Positions 23,690-35,288 of a DNA stretch of 64,000 bases are shown in pieces. How positions within the stretch are numbered: the first letter of the stretch is position 1; every line of letters starts with the position of its first letter. The position numbers and the translations under genes are program-made. This DNA comes from Gigaspora margarita (lineage: Eukaryota; Glomeromycota; Glomeromycetes; Diversisporales; Gigasporaceae): the NCBI GenBank assembly GCA_009809945.1, contig WTPW01000350.1:203146-267145 (forward strand), read 5' to 3'. The notes under the pieces are model-generated. The model was not told where the DNA came from. It saw only the letters and a list, made by a program, of their open reading frames with translations, and did no database searches.

Positions 23690-24510
23690 TTCTAATAGCA
23701 AATAACTTTTGATTGGCTAAAATTTAAAATTTTAAAAATGTTTAAACTTTAATATTAAATAAAATTTGAACCAGTGATTAGTTTTGGATAATTTTACTAC
23801 TGAAATGTTTGTCTCAATGAGATGATTACAATGAGCCTAAAATCGACAAAATCAAATTATGGATCCCAAGAATGTTATATGTTTGTGTTGCTTTAATTAT
23901 ATTAGTTTTGAATATATTTAAAATTATTATTAAAGATCTTATAAACTTTAACATTAATAACTTGTGAACCAGTGATCCGTTTTAGATAATTTTGCTACCA
24001 AAATGCTCGTCTTAGTAAGACGATTATAATAAATCTAAAATCATTAAATTCTGATTACTGGATCCAAGATCGTTATAGATTTGTGTTATTTTTAATTGAT
24101 TTAATATATTTTATATTAAAATAACACAAATCTATAACGATCTTTGGATCCTGTAATCAGAATTTAAAGATTTTAGGTTCATTAGAATCATCTCACTGAG
24201 ATGAGCATTTTGGTATTAAAATCATCCAAAACGGACTATTGGTTCACAAGTTATTCAGTGTTAAATTTATAAGATCTTTAATAATAACTTTTAATATATA
24301 CAAAACTAATATAATTAAAGCAATACAAATCTATAATGATCTTGGAATCCAGTAATTGGATTTTGACAATTTTAGGCTTGTTGGAATCATCTCTTTGAGA
24401 CAAACATTTTGGTAGTAAAATCATTCAAAACAGATCACTAGTTCAAATTTTATTTAATATTAATTAAATTTTAAAAATTTTTTGAATTTTCAAAAAATTT
24501 TAGCTAATCA
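23690..24510. repeat. Decayed foldback related to the 905-bp elements
   Basis: Words such as aatgtttgtctcaatgagat, gagcctaaaatcgacaaaat and their complements are arranged as in the 905-bp palindromes, but diverged and without clear ends. It appears to be an older member of that group. 23115-23689 holds only AT-rich sequence with a tandem ~110-bp duplication around gcatttatataagttttagt and gctcttatgcaagttttag. Confidence 0.6.
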
Positions 24511-25422
24511 AATTGCAGTATTTATGATCAGGTAGGGGGTAGAGATAGCCTTTTAGTAGCAAAATATCAGCTGATAAATGGCTCTCCCCTTAGTATATAT
24601 GTATACACAAATTATATAAAGCCTATGGGCAATAAAAATTTTTTATACAAATCATATAAAAACTGGACTAAACTAGAACTAGAACTAGTTCCAATGGAAT
24701 GGTCCAGTCCAGTCCAGTTTTTAAAACTGGACTTAGGACTGTACCCAACACTGGTTCTAGATGATGTATTTGTTAAGTCAATATTATTCAAGTTATTTTT
24801 TGATATTAAACATAAATATCAAGGTTTTTTCGATTTTGATAACTAGTAAACATTAGTTATCTTACTGGCTTTGAATAAATCAGCTATATTATTGAAATTT
24901 ATGAAATAAATATAACTATATTATTATGAATGAAAAAGTTATACTTTGGACCATTAGCAATAAACTTGAATAAAATCTCTAAACATCTTTGAAAAATTTC
25001 TCTTTGTAATTTTCAAAAGTCTTTTGGGGTTTTTAATCTAAAATTGCTAGCCTTTAAGATTGGTAAGTACCTGATTAAAGCTTTAGATTCTAGTTTATTT
25101 CATATAAATTAGATATTATCTAGAAATAGAAATATAGAGTGTCCAGAAGATTTTCTCATATAGTTTAAAAATGTTGTATCAAAATAAAGAATAATTGATA
25201 GTAATCATTGTCCAATCAATAGTATAGATTCTTCTTGTTCATACTAGTTAGAATTATATTGTTCTTTAAAAATATGAGATTCTATATCATTTTTCATTTC
25301 TTTTTATCTTCAAAGCTAAGTACTAATGTCTTATTAATACTATTGATTATTAGTAAAGACTTTATTGCTTTAATTAATAATCGATAGTAAAAGGTATATT
25401 TAATATCTTCAATCACTATAAT

Positions 25423-25600
25423 AGAACTCCAAAATATATATAAATAGATCAGATTAATTATAAAATACTAAAAATAAAAAGATCTGCAGAAAAAACTCAA
25501 AAATAAGCCAAAAATTACTAAAAATAGTAAATATCTGCATAAAAACTCCCAAAAATAAGCAAACTAATACCTGATTTATCTATATATATTTCAGAATTCT
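25423..25600. mobile_element. 178-bp hAT-like MITE in the Plavaka relic
   Basis: Inverted ends (agaactccaaaatat and complement) are flanked by actataat at 25415-25422 and gctataat at 25601-25608, one mismatch apart. Removing it rejoins the transposase frame as KEVPIIVIEDIKYTFYYR. A sister copy is at 54766-54946. Confidence 0.8.
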
Positions 25601-26010
25601 GCTATAATAGGAACTTCTTTGAATTTCATATAAGTAACCATAGAATTATCCAGAAATTGCTTTCTAATCTTTGTTGCTAAAGGAAGTGGTAATACATCCA
25701 GATTGGAATGTTTATTGAAAAAATTTATTAAAGTGTCGGCAGCAAAATTAGACAGTTGATACTTATTGATTATTTTCATAAAATCTCAATAAGCATCGTT
25801 AGACTATTTTACTATTTTGAGATGTTGTAGATCATTATAAGTATCATCAAATGAAGCACTCTCATAATCTTCTGAATCAATTTCATTATATTCTATCTTA
25901 GACAGTTTATCATTTATAAAGAAAGATTCAAAATCTACTAAAACATTCTTTATTTTTATATCTAAACATAGTGATACAAATATGCTTTCATTTTAACAAT
26001 ATAGATCATT

Positions 26011-27030
26011 AGATAATATTAATAAAATATTTATAACAATTTATTTCATATACCATAGAAAATTCAAAAAAATCTAATCTAAATACAGGTAATGCTAAAG
26101 TAATTTTGTTCTATATATCATATAATTGATTATTAATATTTTAAATATTATTAATATGAAGTGCTCAATTTACTCTATATGAGTCATATTTCAAAGGTAT
26201 ATTATCCAGAAGATCCCAAATGCTATCATCTATTGCTCTTCATCAAAAAATTGATTTGATTATTTTCAAAAAATGAAAGTTTCCAAATAGTTGCATCTAA
26301 TTGCTTTTTATGATAGGATTGATTTGTTTTGCCTTAAAGATAAAAATGTTTTTGCGAAATATATAAGGTTTTGAAAACTCTTGATCACAAAACTCATACT
26401 ACCAATGCATTTTTAAAAAAATAGAGAAAAAGAAGAAATGAAAAATAACAAAATGAAGCAAAAAATAGCGAAAAAATAATGAAAATAAAAGGGATACCAG
26501 GATACCAGAACCTGAACAGGATTCTGTTCTTCAGATTTAAAAAAAAATAAAAAAGAAATAAGATGGATAAAAGATAATAAGAGAAAAAAGAAAAGAGTGT
26601 ATTAGAGTAATATATCAATTGTAAAAAAAAAAGATATAAAAAGAAGGCAAAGAATGTAGCTAAGAGCAATGATTTAAAAGTTATTTTAATCAATTTCAAT
26701 TAATTCTATCAATTAATATCAATTTATATTGATTTAAATGATTATTCTTTCTTCAATCAAACAAAGCATAGTATGTAATTGTTTATATAATGTAATAGAA
26801 AAACTAGTATTATAATTAGTAATGCCACTGAAATTGATTTTTGAAAAAGGCCTATTTCGTCTTCATTAAAGAAAATTAATAATTTTTATAAGGAAAAGCA
26901 AATAAAATTTATATAGATATATTCCTTATAATTTTGTCTATTCAAAAAAAGTATCAAATAATTTCATCTTTCAAGTAAAATAGATCAAAAACAATTTTGT
27001 TTTTAAAATTTAATTTCGGGTTTTAGAACT
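26011..27030. other. Stretch without a supported gene
   Basis: AT-rich sequence, probably including the 5' remains of the Plavaka relic. A 101-residue minus-strand frame (26394-26699) is almost entirely Phe/Leu/Ser/Tyr. It has no upstream or splice context that would support a gene. No promoter or RNA gene is seen. Confidence 0.4.
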
Positions 27031-27228
27031 TAAAACAATTTTGTTTTTTTTTTTTTTTTAAAGTGTCTGTTTTCGGGAACTAAGAATTTTTTATTCAAGA
27101 TATTAGGGCCGTTGGTATCCACTTAAGAGGATACCGGCATTTGTTACATTGATGAGAGTACAACTAGCCACACCTGCAACTTTTGGTTGCCTATTTAAGT
27201 AGCCACCCGAGGGTTCTACACTAGCGGC

Positions 27229-27563
27229 TTTACTTATTTGTGCCAGTAATACAAACTCCTAAAAAGGCAACTACCAATCAGTGAAGTCGAATTTTGATCA
27301 TTCCAGATCAGCCTGACATGAATTCTGAACACATGCAGAAGAAGAAAAAAGCGAAAATACGCCAAAACTAGTGTTTAAATCGACCTTTATGCACTAATTA
27401 AAAATGTTGGGAACGAAATTTTACATATAATGGGCAACTATCTATACCTATACCTCCTAAAGCTAACTTCCTAATCCTAATTTTGCATTTTTACACACTT
27501 TGTTTATTTACAAAATTAAATTTTCTTTTTTGGGTTGTATTACCGGTACAAATAAGTAAATCC
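27229..27563. mobile_element. ~330-bp inverted-end element with an unusually long flanking repeat
   Basis: The ends share ttacttatttgt and the complement, followed by ggtaatacaa-like words. The flanks are ctacactagcggct (27215-27228) and ctacactagctgct (27564-27577), a 14-bp near-identical repeat of SINE body sequence. The centre has ctatacctatacctcctaaa. The element type is unknown. Confidence 0.6.
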
Positions 27564-27849
27564 CTACACTAGCTGCTATATCTGCAATCCGCATACCAGC
27601 ATTGCCTATTTAAACCCTCTGGTCCCTGCACCTTCTGCCAACTTATCATATATTACCGGTACAGCCACCAGCTTCTAAACCTGAAGTTCGTACCAGATGC
27701 TAATTACCACCCTTAGAACTAATTTATCCTCGACGGAAAACTTGGTAAAGCAGTCCCTGTCCTACACAGGTATTACCTACACTTTGGTAACTAATGTTAT
27801 CTACTTCTGCCCTTGTAAGGTTCGCTCCAACCCCAGTACTGACCTCACC

Positions 27850-29808
27850 ATCATCAGCAAATTTATATACCAAAATCTTTCGAAAGATCTTGTGTTACTG
27901 CAAAATTTTTCGAAAGATTTTCTATATCACAATATATTTCAAAATATTTCGAAGTATATTTCGAAAGATTTCAGGTTTCGAAATATTTTGAAAATAGTTT
28001 CAAAATATTTCGAAAGTAGATTCGAAATATTTTTTGAAATATTTTGTAATCGAAATAATTCGAAATATTTTAGAACTGGCTGGATAGGCTGGATCAGTAG
28101 ATNTNTAATCTGGGTCATGCCCAGGATGCATTGGACTATTTTCGAAATACTTCGAAATATTGTATGATGTATCAAAATTAATCTACAAATTCTATATTAC
28201 AAGATCAGATTAGATCTTTGTTTATAAATTAGATCTTCTATACAGTTTTACATTGGTTTTTTTTCTTTCGCTTTGTTTTATATTGTTTTTAGTTTCGTTT
28301 TGTTTTTTTGTTTTCATTTTGTTTTTCTTTTTTTTTTTTATTTATTTATTTTTTAATTTTTTTCACACTTTACAAACCCTTTGCAAGAAAACCAAAAACT
28401 CTTTGGCACATTGCGAAAACACCAAATCGACTTTGCAAGCCAACTCAGAATTTCGACACGCTACAAGAACAAACAACTAATTTCTCTAGCAATTTCGAAA
28501 TTTTCAAGAATGCGACTTTAGAGAAATGATTTAGTTAGGTGCAAGTTTTCGCAAGTTTTCGCAAGGTTTCGCTACATTTATTTTTTCGTTTGACACCTTT
28601 TGTTTTTGTTTTTTTTTTATATTTTTTTTTATTAATTTATTTTATTCTGGCACTTTGCGAGAATACAACTCTTACTTCCTGGTACTTTGTAAGAAAACCA
28701 ACCCGAACTTTTTCAGCATTTTGCGAACATTAACCTGGCTTTTGGCAATTTCTGAATTTTCAGAGAAATAGAGATTTGGGGCTTCCTTTATTTTTTTTTT
28801 TATTCAGTTTGCTTATATTTTGTTTTTTCGTTTGTTTTTTCATTTTTTTTTTTATATTCCTGACTTCTTCGGCACTTTGCAAGAAAACAACTTTTTCGGC
28901 ACTTTACAAGACACCAACTTTAAGAACACCAACTCTAACTTCTCCAGCACTTTGCAAGAACAAACTAAATTTTTCTGGAAATACCAACACTTTTGAGAAG
29001 TGGGTTTTTTTATTTTTTCACTTCTTTACTATTTTTAGGAAGTATTTAAAAAGAAGAGCAAAATGAAGAACAAAAGAAATAGCCGAAGCAAAACGATAGT
29101 TAAAACAAAGAAGCGAAATAATAGCTAACTGGGGTGAGCGAAAATAAGCATGTAGGGCTAGTTTTTTATGGGATTATATGCGACGAAGTGCGAAAGTATT
29201 TTAAATACTGTTTTTTTCGTTTTCGTCATTTTTTTTTGGTTTCATTTTTTTTCGTCATTTTTTTTTCATTTTTTTTTTGTATAATATATGTATAATAAAA
29301 TATATAATATTGAATAAAAATGTATATTTAATTTAAAATAACTTTAAAATATATAATGTATAATAATAAATAAAAAATATAAAATTTTATATTAAATTGC
29401 GAAACAATGCGAAAACCTGTGAAAACATTCAAAAATTTGCAAAAGCGTGATTATGTGAATATGTATATCGTTTATTTATTTTTTAAAAAAAATTTTGAAA
29501 TTTTGCGAAATATTGCGAAATAATGTGATAATATGCAAAATATTACCTCCTGCGACCCCGGAGGGGATAATTAGATACGGGGTTGCATTGTTTTTATTTG
29601 CCCTATTTCGCAATATTTCGCAATACATTTCGAAATAGTTCGAAATTTTTTTCGAAATCTTTCGAAATAATTTTGATTTCGAAATATTTTGAAATATTTC
29701 GAAATATTTCAAAATAATCGAAATATTTCGCATCGATCGCAATTCTTTCGAAAGATTTCGGCATGCAATTTCTTTCGAAAGATTTCGTATATTTATTTTG
29801 CTGATGAT
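27850..29808 (+). mobile_element. Family X inverted-end element, copy in SINE
   Basis: The ends atcatcagcaaatttatata and (complement of right) atcatcagcaaaataaatat are followed on both sides by arrays of tcgaaatattt and ctttcgaaag words. The interior contains ggctggatcagtagat, T-rich tracts, 'cactttgcaagaaaac' units and an AT-rich tail. No transposase is encoded and the frames found here are composition artefacts. It is nested in the SINE 27045-30278. Two n at 28103 and 28105. Confidence 0.75.
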
Positions 29809-30385
29809 CCTACCGGTCCTTATACCGAATTCACAAACTTCCAAACCAGTTAGCTCGGAAGGGTCGATATGGCCTTCTTTCCTTGGTACCTACTTTCGAA
29901 ACATAGGTCCTTTTCTTCCGGTGCGACTCTGGTGGCCAGGTTGGTGAACCTCTTCCTCGAGGGTCTTTTCGTCTGATTCTCCAGCTCCAGTTTTCGATAT
30001 TCTGGCTTTGGTAGCCCTGTCAAAGATCTTTGCTACCTCCTTACTTGGGGCTTGCCAAATAGGTTTCCATTTTTCCAGTTCCTTGAATTTGTGCACCCAA
30101 AGGCTCCCATTCGAGATGGTATACCAAGATCTATAGGTATTGTACCCAACCGATCGATGAGAAGCAGTTACCAGAACAAAGATCTATTTTTTCAAAGCAT
30201 CGCTAGTGGGATTTGAACCCTAGACCTGCTGCTTGGGGGTGACAACTTACCAACTTCCCTAAGTCGCCACACCTCTTTTAAAACAATTTTGTCCTCATAT
30301 ATAGCTATAATAGTTAATAGGATTTTTTAACATATTTAAATCTCAGAATATTATTGGTAATAATAGTAAATTATAATTATATTAA

Positions 30386-30676
30386 TGATTTGAACTGAGA
30401 AAATTTTTCTTAATCGATTAACTGAACTAAAATATTTGGTATCAACTAATTTAACTGATTACTTCATGTTTATTTTTAGAATTCTCGATCCTTTACTTAA
30501 ATTTTTGCTCACTATGTTCATTCATTTTCTTTTTGAAACTTTTGCTCTTTTATGATATCATTTACATTTCGTTAACCAGTTGATAGGTTAACTGATTAAG
30601 TGATTATTTAACTGGCTACTTGAAACTTATTCATTTCGGGTTAGTTAACCGATTATAGCCTGATCAGCTCAAATCA
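30386..30676. repeat. ~290-bp imperfect inverted-end element
   Basis: The ends share tgatttgaactga and the complement, followed by words such as atcgattaactg and gttaaccgattat. Flanks contain aattatatta-like sequence on both sides, but no clean duplication can be fixed. Confidence 0.55.
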
Positions 30677-30699
30677 CTAAATTATATTTATTGTTACCA

Positions 30700-31050
30700 A
30701 AGCAACAAATGAAATAAAAATACTTTCGCTCTTATTTTTTTGTCATATAATGATTGACATCATATAATGTAATAAATTGTTATTATATATAAGAGTAAAT
30801 AAAATAAATATACTTTCACTTTTTTTTATCATATAACAATTGACATCCAAATTGTTGTTATATATAAGCAGTAAATGAGATAAGTATACTTTTGCTCTTT
30901 TTTAATGTCATTATATATTAAATTTTATTACTTAAATAAATACAATAAATTGTTATTACATATAAGTTGACTAAAACTACAAATAGATAAATACATTTTT
31001 TTATTTTTTTTTACAATATAATAATTAATATCATTATATATTAATAATTT
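30700..31050. repeat. Degenerate ~100-bp tandem repeat
   Basis: Four diverged units carry ttgttattatatataag, then a tatactttcac or tacttttgctc phrase, then atataataattgacatc. They lie just upstream of the Asn-rich gene relic and may include its former promoter. Confidence 0.6.
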
Positions 31051-31116
31051 TTTTTAGAAAAAAAAAATCTACGATTTGGTATTTAAAAAGATAAATATAT
31101 TTTTAGAATTTTGAAA

Positions 31117-32733
31117 ATGGATAATAATATTTCTAACAATATACTTTCTAACAACACTTCCAACAATATATTTTCTAACAACTCACCTAATAATGCTTCC
31201 AACACTTACCTAATAACACTTCCAACAGTTTACTATCTGACAACATTTTGTACTACCTAATAATACTATAAATACCAATTTATTGCTTAACAATGATTTA
31301 CTGACTAACAATACTTCAAACACAAATTTATCGCTTAACAAAAATTTACTATCTAATAATATCAAATATTATAATACTTATAATAGTGATTTAGATTTAT
31401 CAATCAAGACTATCAAAAATTCGCAAGAAGTCTTTTTGAAAATAAGTAGTAGAAGAGAATGAACACAATTAAGACAAGCTGCTTAAACACAACAATCATC
31501 ATCTTTTCGTAATGTTTCTCATAATATATCTCATACTCATCACTCATTGTGTTCTATTGAATATAATAGATCTGGTTTGCCATGGTATTCAGAAAAAAGC
31601 TCACAATTACTATTACATGGTCAATGATCTTCTGATCAGAATTGACCATATGATAATAATAATGATAAATAAATAATCTTTTTTGGATTTTTTTTTAAAT
31701 GTGATCTTTTTTATTAATAAAAAAAAATTCTTTTTTTAGGACAAACACAATTGTAGCTAGGGTTCCCCAAATTCAAATCAAATCAAATATTGGATCAATT
31801 TGAATTTGATCAAATCAAATTGATCCTGATTTGAATTTAATTTGATTCAAATATTTGGATTTGAATTTGATTTGAATTTGAATTTTTAAAAGTAATTTTT
31901 AAATCAAATCAAATATTTGTCAAATCAAATTAAATTTGGCCAAATTTGAATTTGATCAAATCCAATATAGTCAAATTTGAATTTGAATTTGATCAAATAT
32001 TTGATTCAAATATTTGAAGATCAAATTAAATTGCAGAACCCTAATTGCAGCAACTATCATCTTCTTGACATAGATCTCATAATGATAATAGATCTCATAA
32101 TGTTTTCTAAACCTGTCACTCATCGCATTTTATCGAACATGATAGGTCTTTTTACTGTGGTATTTATTGCGATCACCATCATGTGGTCAATAATCTTCCA
32201 ATCAGAATTAATTATATAACAATGGTAATAATGGTATATTTTGAATTTATTTTTATTTTTTTTTTCAAATACGATTTTTTTTTAAAAAAAACTTCTTTTT
32301 ATATCTATAATGTTCAAAAAGACTAAATGGCCAATATTAAGTTGATAACTACCACCGCCAAGTTGATAACTTGTTGTTTAGACAAAACCAGTAGCTTTAT
32401 CTCTTAATCTATAAATTGGATGATGATATCTGTAAAATAAAGAATGATTTGAAGTATCTAAAAGAGGGCCTGAGAGAGATCTTTTTATGAAAGTTTTGGA
32501 TATAAGTAAATACATTATATATTATTAGCTTTAAAAGGTATACATTAATTTTTTTTTTGTAAGACGTATTTACAAATAGTGTTAAACATCTTTTTTTTAT
32601 TATCTCTATTTCAATCAAACCAAACTAAAGGAAGCTTTAAGAGAATATATAAATGAAAACTTTCTTAAATTTGTGAAGAATATTAACAAAAACAAGTTTA
32701 CTAATAGATTTTATAGTACTTGGTATACTCAGG
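31117..32733 (+). pseudogene. Asn-rich multi-exon gene relic
   Basis: From an ATG at 31117 the reading is MDNNISNNILSNNTSNN, then repeated SNN/LLSNN units with several TAA and TGA codons. Most stops differ from CAA or CGA by one transition. A later Ser/His-rich block (QQSSSFRNVSHNISHTHHS, about 31490-31670) recurs in diverged form at 32044-32215. After it come a short helical piece (KLDDDICKIKNDLKYLKEGL, near 32410) and a piece with LKEALREYINENF near 32625-32733. The last piece is followed by gtataaa. The gene is interrupted by the MITE at 31758-32043. No function is recognised. Exon limits beyond the first are uncertain. Confidence 0.5.
31758..32043. mobile_element. 286-bp hAT-like MITE rich in 'tcaaat'
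   Basis: The ends tagggttc and complement are flanked by attgtagc (31750-31757) and attgcagc (32044-32051). The interior is almost only caaatttgaatttgat-type self-complementary words. A sister copy is at 56633-56851. The open frame across 31977-32219 is caused by this sequence. Confidence 0.8.
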
Positions 32734-34329
32734 TATAAAAAAATTTTTTAATATTTATATGTTTGTATTTTTTGTTAATGTTTATATATTTAACTATTGC
32801 TAATCCTTTTTAATTGTTTGAATATGTTTAATCAGTTTTATTTGTATAAATATGTTTAACCATTACTAATTATTTTAACTAATAGTGCAACAATTTATTA
32901 GGTAGTTACTACCCATGGCATTACATTTATAACATGAAATACTATACTATCTCTAAATTATGTTGCTATTATGCTGTATATAGCAATAGGGTAGTCGTAA
33001 TAGGCATAGTATGCTATGATTGGAGCTTTATATGTGCTATGAGTAATGTGCACATGAGAAATATAAGACAAATGCATTTATTTTGGGTGCATATTTTACA
33101 TATATATGTCATTCATTATATAATAACCTTTATTCTGAATCTCAAAAAAACTTTCGCAATTAACCTAAAAGAAAAAATATAATATAGCATATCATCTCAT
33201 TTAATATATAAAAAGAGCAGTATTTAGAAATCTTTTAAACTCTGTTGCTATTTTTTATATAACTCACTTGTAAAGCTTTTGAATTTTAAATTATATTAAA
33301 GTAAATATTTTCTAATAGTTCTTCTTTTTTCTAGAACTAATAGGTTTAAAATAGAATAGACCTGCTAGTAATGAACTATCTAGATTAGTACTTAAGATAT
33401 ATTTAAATTTGTTTTATTTAAATATTTCTTGGTTAGTTAGTACTGTATATATATTGTAAGTGAAAATAAGATTTAAGTGAATTTAGAATTTTTTATTAAA
33501 ATTAATCCAAAATCTCAAAAATCATAATTCTAAAGTGATAATTAGCATTTAAAGACTAATAATCAAATCATACAGGCCAATTCAAGATATATATATAGTC
33601 TAGACATAATGCTCCAAAAACATTTAATATATTTTAAATGCTACCAAAAGAAAAGGGCACCTTAGCAATTTAAGTATATTACTGATTAATTATAGTCTAG
33701 ACTTAATGCCCTAAAAACATTTAATATATTTTGAATACCACCAAAAAAAAAGGGCACCTCAGCAATTTTATGATACAGATGATAACATTAATATAAAATG
33801 TAATCAGTAATATACTAAATTGTTGTGATGCCTTTTTTAATTGGTGCACTCATATAAGGGTTACATTTGTGAATTATTAAAATATATTAAATATAAAATT
33901 AAATAATCAGTAAAAAACTGTATATATAAGTACTAAAAATTGGATAATGTTTTATAACCTTTGGTTTTGAAGCTGCATAATTTTATATTATCTAAACTTG
34001 GATTATGAAGTTGCTTCTAACTAGATTAGGTCAAACTTTTTAAAAAGTGAACCAGAACTAGACTAAACCAAGTTTCTAACATTTTTTAGTATATACACTT
34101 AAATGATATGTGGTATTTCTTGTACAATATGCTATATATAGCATTTACACTACTATATATGACACCTATATAGCATATAGCACCTATATGGCATATGGCA
34201 CTTATATAGCACACGACACTTCTACTTATGCGACAAATGTGCTGAACTGCCATAGTAGTTATACCAAGGGTAGCTACCCTTAAAATTTTAAATGTTCCCA
34301 CTTTTAGTTTTAACTATCTGATATTATTA

Positions 34330-34653
34330 CCGTATTTGTCCGAAAATAAGCTACCCTTTTTGGCCAAAAAGTTACACAAAAAACGTGGAGGTAGCTTATT
34401 TTTGGATTGTTAAATTTTTTGAAAAATTGAAAAATGTACTAATAAAAAGTTGTTCGAATGCTATTAAAGTTTTACAGTAGGTGTATTTCATTATTTCGAA
34501 CAACTTTACTTAATCACTTTTGAAGTTTACTTAGTAAAAAAAAAGTTTTATATGTAGTGACTATTAAAGATTTCTTTAAAAATTTTTAAAAATTTTTCTA
34601 AAAATCTGGGGGGTAGCTTCTTTTGGAGGTAGCTTATTTTCAGACAAATACAG
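34330..34653. mobile_element. Mariner-like MITE (TA target), copy 3
   Basis: The ends ccgtatttgtccgaaaataa and (complement of right) ctgtatttgtctgaaaataa are flanked by TA at 34328-34329 and 34654-34655. This is the shortest uninterrupted copy of the family (324 bp). Confidence 0.85.
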
Positions 34654-34884
34654 TAGTTGCTATAAAAAATAAAGAATTGGCATGGTACAGCATTTTAAAA
34701 ATGTTTGTAGTTTGATTTGAAAAGTGTTTAGTCATGAAAAGCTGCCCTGCTAAAGAGTAATGCTACCACTAATATCATAAGTTAGAAGGAAAGTCCACAA
34801 GTCAAAAGCTGTTTTCATGCTCTTTTTAAGCAAAATAATGAAGATATTTTTTGGGTTTCTCTAATCACAAAAACAGCATTCAGC

Positions 34885-35276
34885 ATGGTCTCTGTACCTG
34901 TTATGACAAACTACTACTTTGTATTCACACTTGCAGTATATAATATTTTATTGAATTCACAGTCTCAAAATATTATATGTACTGAAAAATGCATGAAACG
35001 TTGTATGGAGCAATATTTGGTAAGTACTTGTAAAATTTCGTTTATAATCGTTTGGAATATTTTTTTAACATTTTTGACAAATACTAATATTTATGATTAA
35101 CATTTATTACATTCTAATAGTGTGATTTTGAGGGTGATGGTCCTCATTATAATTTGGCATTATCAATTACAAATGATAAACAGCATGATGATAAAGTAGT
35201 GAGAGAAGCTTTGCTCAAACTGGGCCCTCCCAAAATAGTTTATCAGTTCATCGATACTTTCGCAAGAAGAAAATGA
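34885..35276 (+). CDS. Two-exon small, probably secreted cysteine-containing protein
   Basis: Exon 1 is 34885-35019 and exon 2 is 35121-35276. The 101-bp intron has a consensus GTAAGT donor, an atgattaac branch-like sequence and a TAG acceptor. It falls in phase 0 and the joined frame is open for 96 codons. The N-terminus is MVSVPVMTNYYFVFTLAVY followed by NILLNSQSQN. That is a hydrophobic core with a small polar end, as in a signal peptide. Met7 would give a tighter signal. The mature part begins IICTEKCMKRCMEQYLC, with four cysteines, and ends in a basic AFLKLGPP-like segment (LLKLGPPKIVYQ) and FARRK. No family is recognised. It could be a small secreted effector-like protein. That is inference from signal, size and cysteines. 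It lies within the 11-kb inverted-arm unit, and a MITE starts 12 bases after the stop. Confidence 0.7.
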
Positions 35277-35288
35277 CAACTTACTGTA

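Larger units (their letters stand above)
20802..24753. mobile_element. 4-kb non-autonomous hAT-like element with 'actggac' ends
   Basis: The ends CAGTGTTGG and complement are flanked by gttctaga at 20794-20801 and 24754-24761. Subterminal arrays of 'ggtccagt/actggacc' lie at both ends. The interior is almost entirely other elements: a 1061-bp palindrome (20929-21989), an inverted repeat (22126-22848) with a PIF MITE, a 245-bp palindrome (22870-23114) and a foldback (about 23690-24510). No transposase is seen. It splits the Plavaka relic at a site where the protein reads SSRT on both sides. Confidence 0.85.
18740..26010 (-). mobile_element. Plavaka-type (CACTA-like) transposase relic, heavily interrupted
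   Basis: Collinear pieces of one fungal transposase run from high to low coordinates. Near 25930 is an acidic N-terminal stretch. At 25779-25620 is a segment with QLSNFAADTLINFFNKHSNL. At 25420-24900 are YTFYYRLLIKAIKSLL, LVLSFEDKKK and LIRYLPILKASN. At 24800-24760 and 20790-20700 is SSRTPNNIKEAINNDDKKIY, split by the hAT element at 20802-24753. At 20125-19930 are LDLGLFKYIIDYTKMLLAKQ and TANKLQNIMKIIIFILANL. At 19110-18780 are KSKGFGKPLWILNLEVLDQF and a piece resembling the C-terminal region. These match the order of motifs in the Plavaka group as remembered, including the 'MHxLDLGLFKY' region. Several frames and in-frame stops are crossed, so it is dead. Insertions within it are 25423-25600, 20802-24753, 20128-20600 and 19635-19915. 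Confidence 0.7.
27045..30278 (-). mobile_element. Long tRNA-headed SINE (head type 3), minus strand, carrying two nested elements
   Basis: It is flanked by taaaacaattttgt at 27031-27044 and 30279-30292, with a T run (poly(A) on the minus strand) at 27045-27059. The minus-strand head at 30278-30190 has tggcgacttag and gggttcaaatcc. The body holds ggtagcaaagatctttgac and actggtttggaagtttg. Removing 27229-27563 and 27850-29808 leaves about 0.95 kb, matching the plus-strand copy at 14696-16935. The 68-residue frame at 29890-30096 lies in its body. It reads well but is not proven to be translated. Confidence 0.85.

Noticed and set aside
26394-26699. 101-residue Phe/Leu-rich frame on the minus strand
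   Set aside because: Composition-driven; no neighbours, introns or recognised motif.
31977-32219. 80-residue frame
   Set aside because: Half of it is the tcaaat-rich MITE; the rest is an out-of-frame reading of the Asn-rich relic.
32934-33182. 82-residue frame in the left arm of the 11-kb unit
   Set aside because: The counterpart in the right arm does not keep the frame and no motif is recognised.
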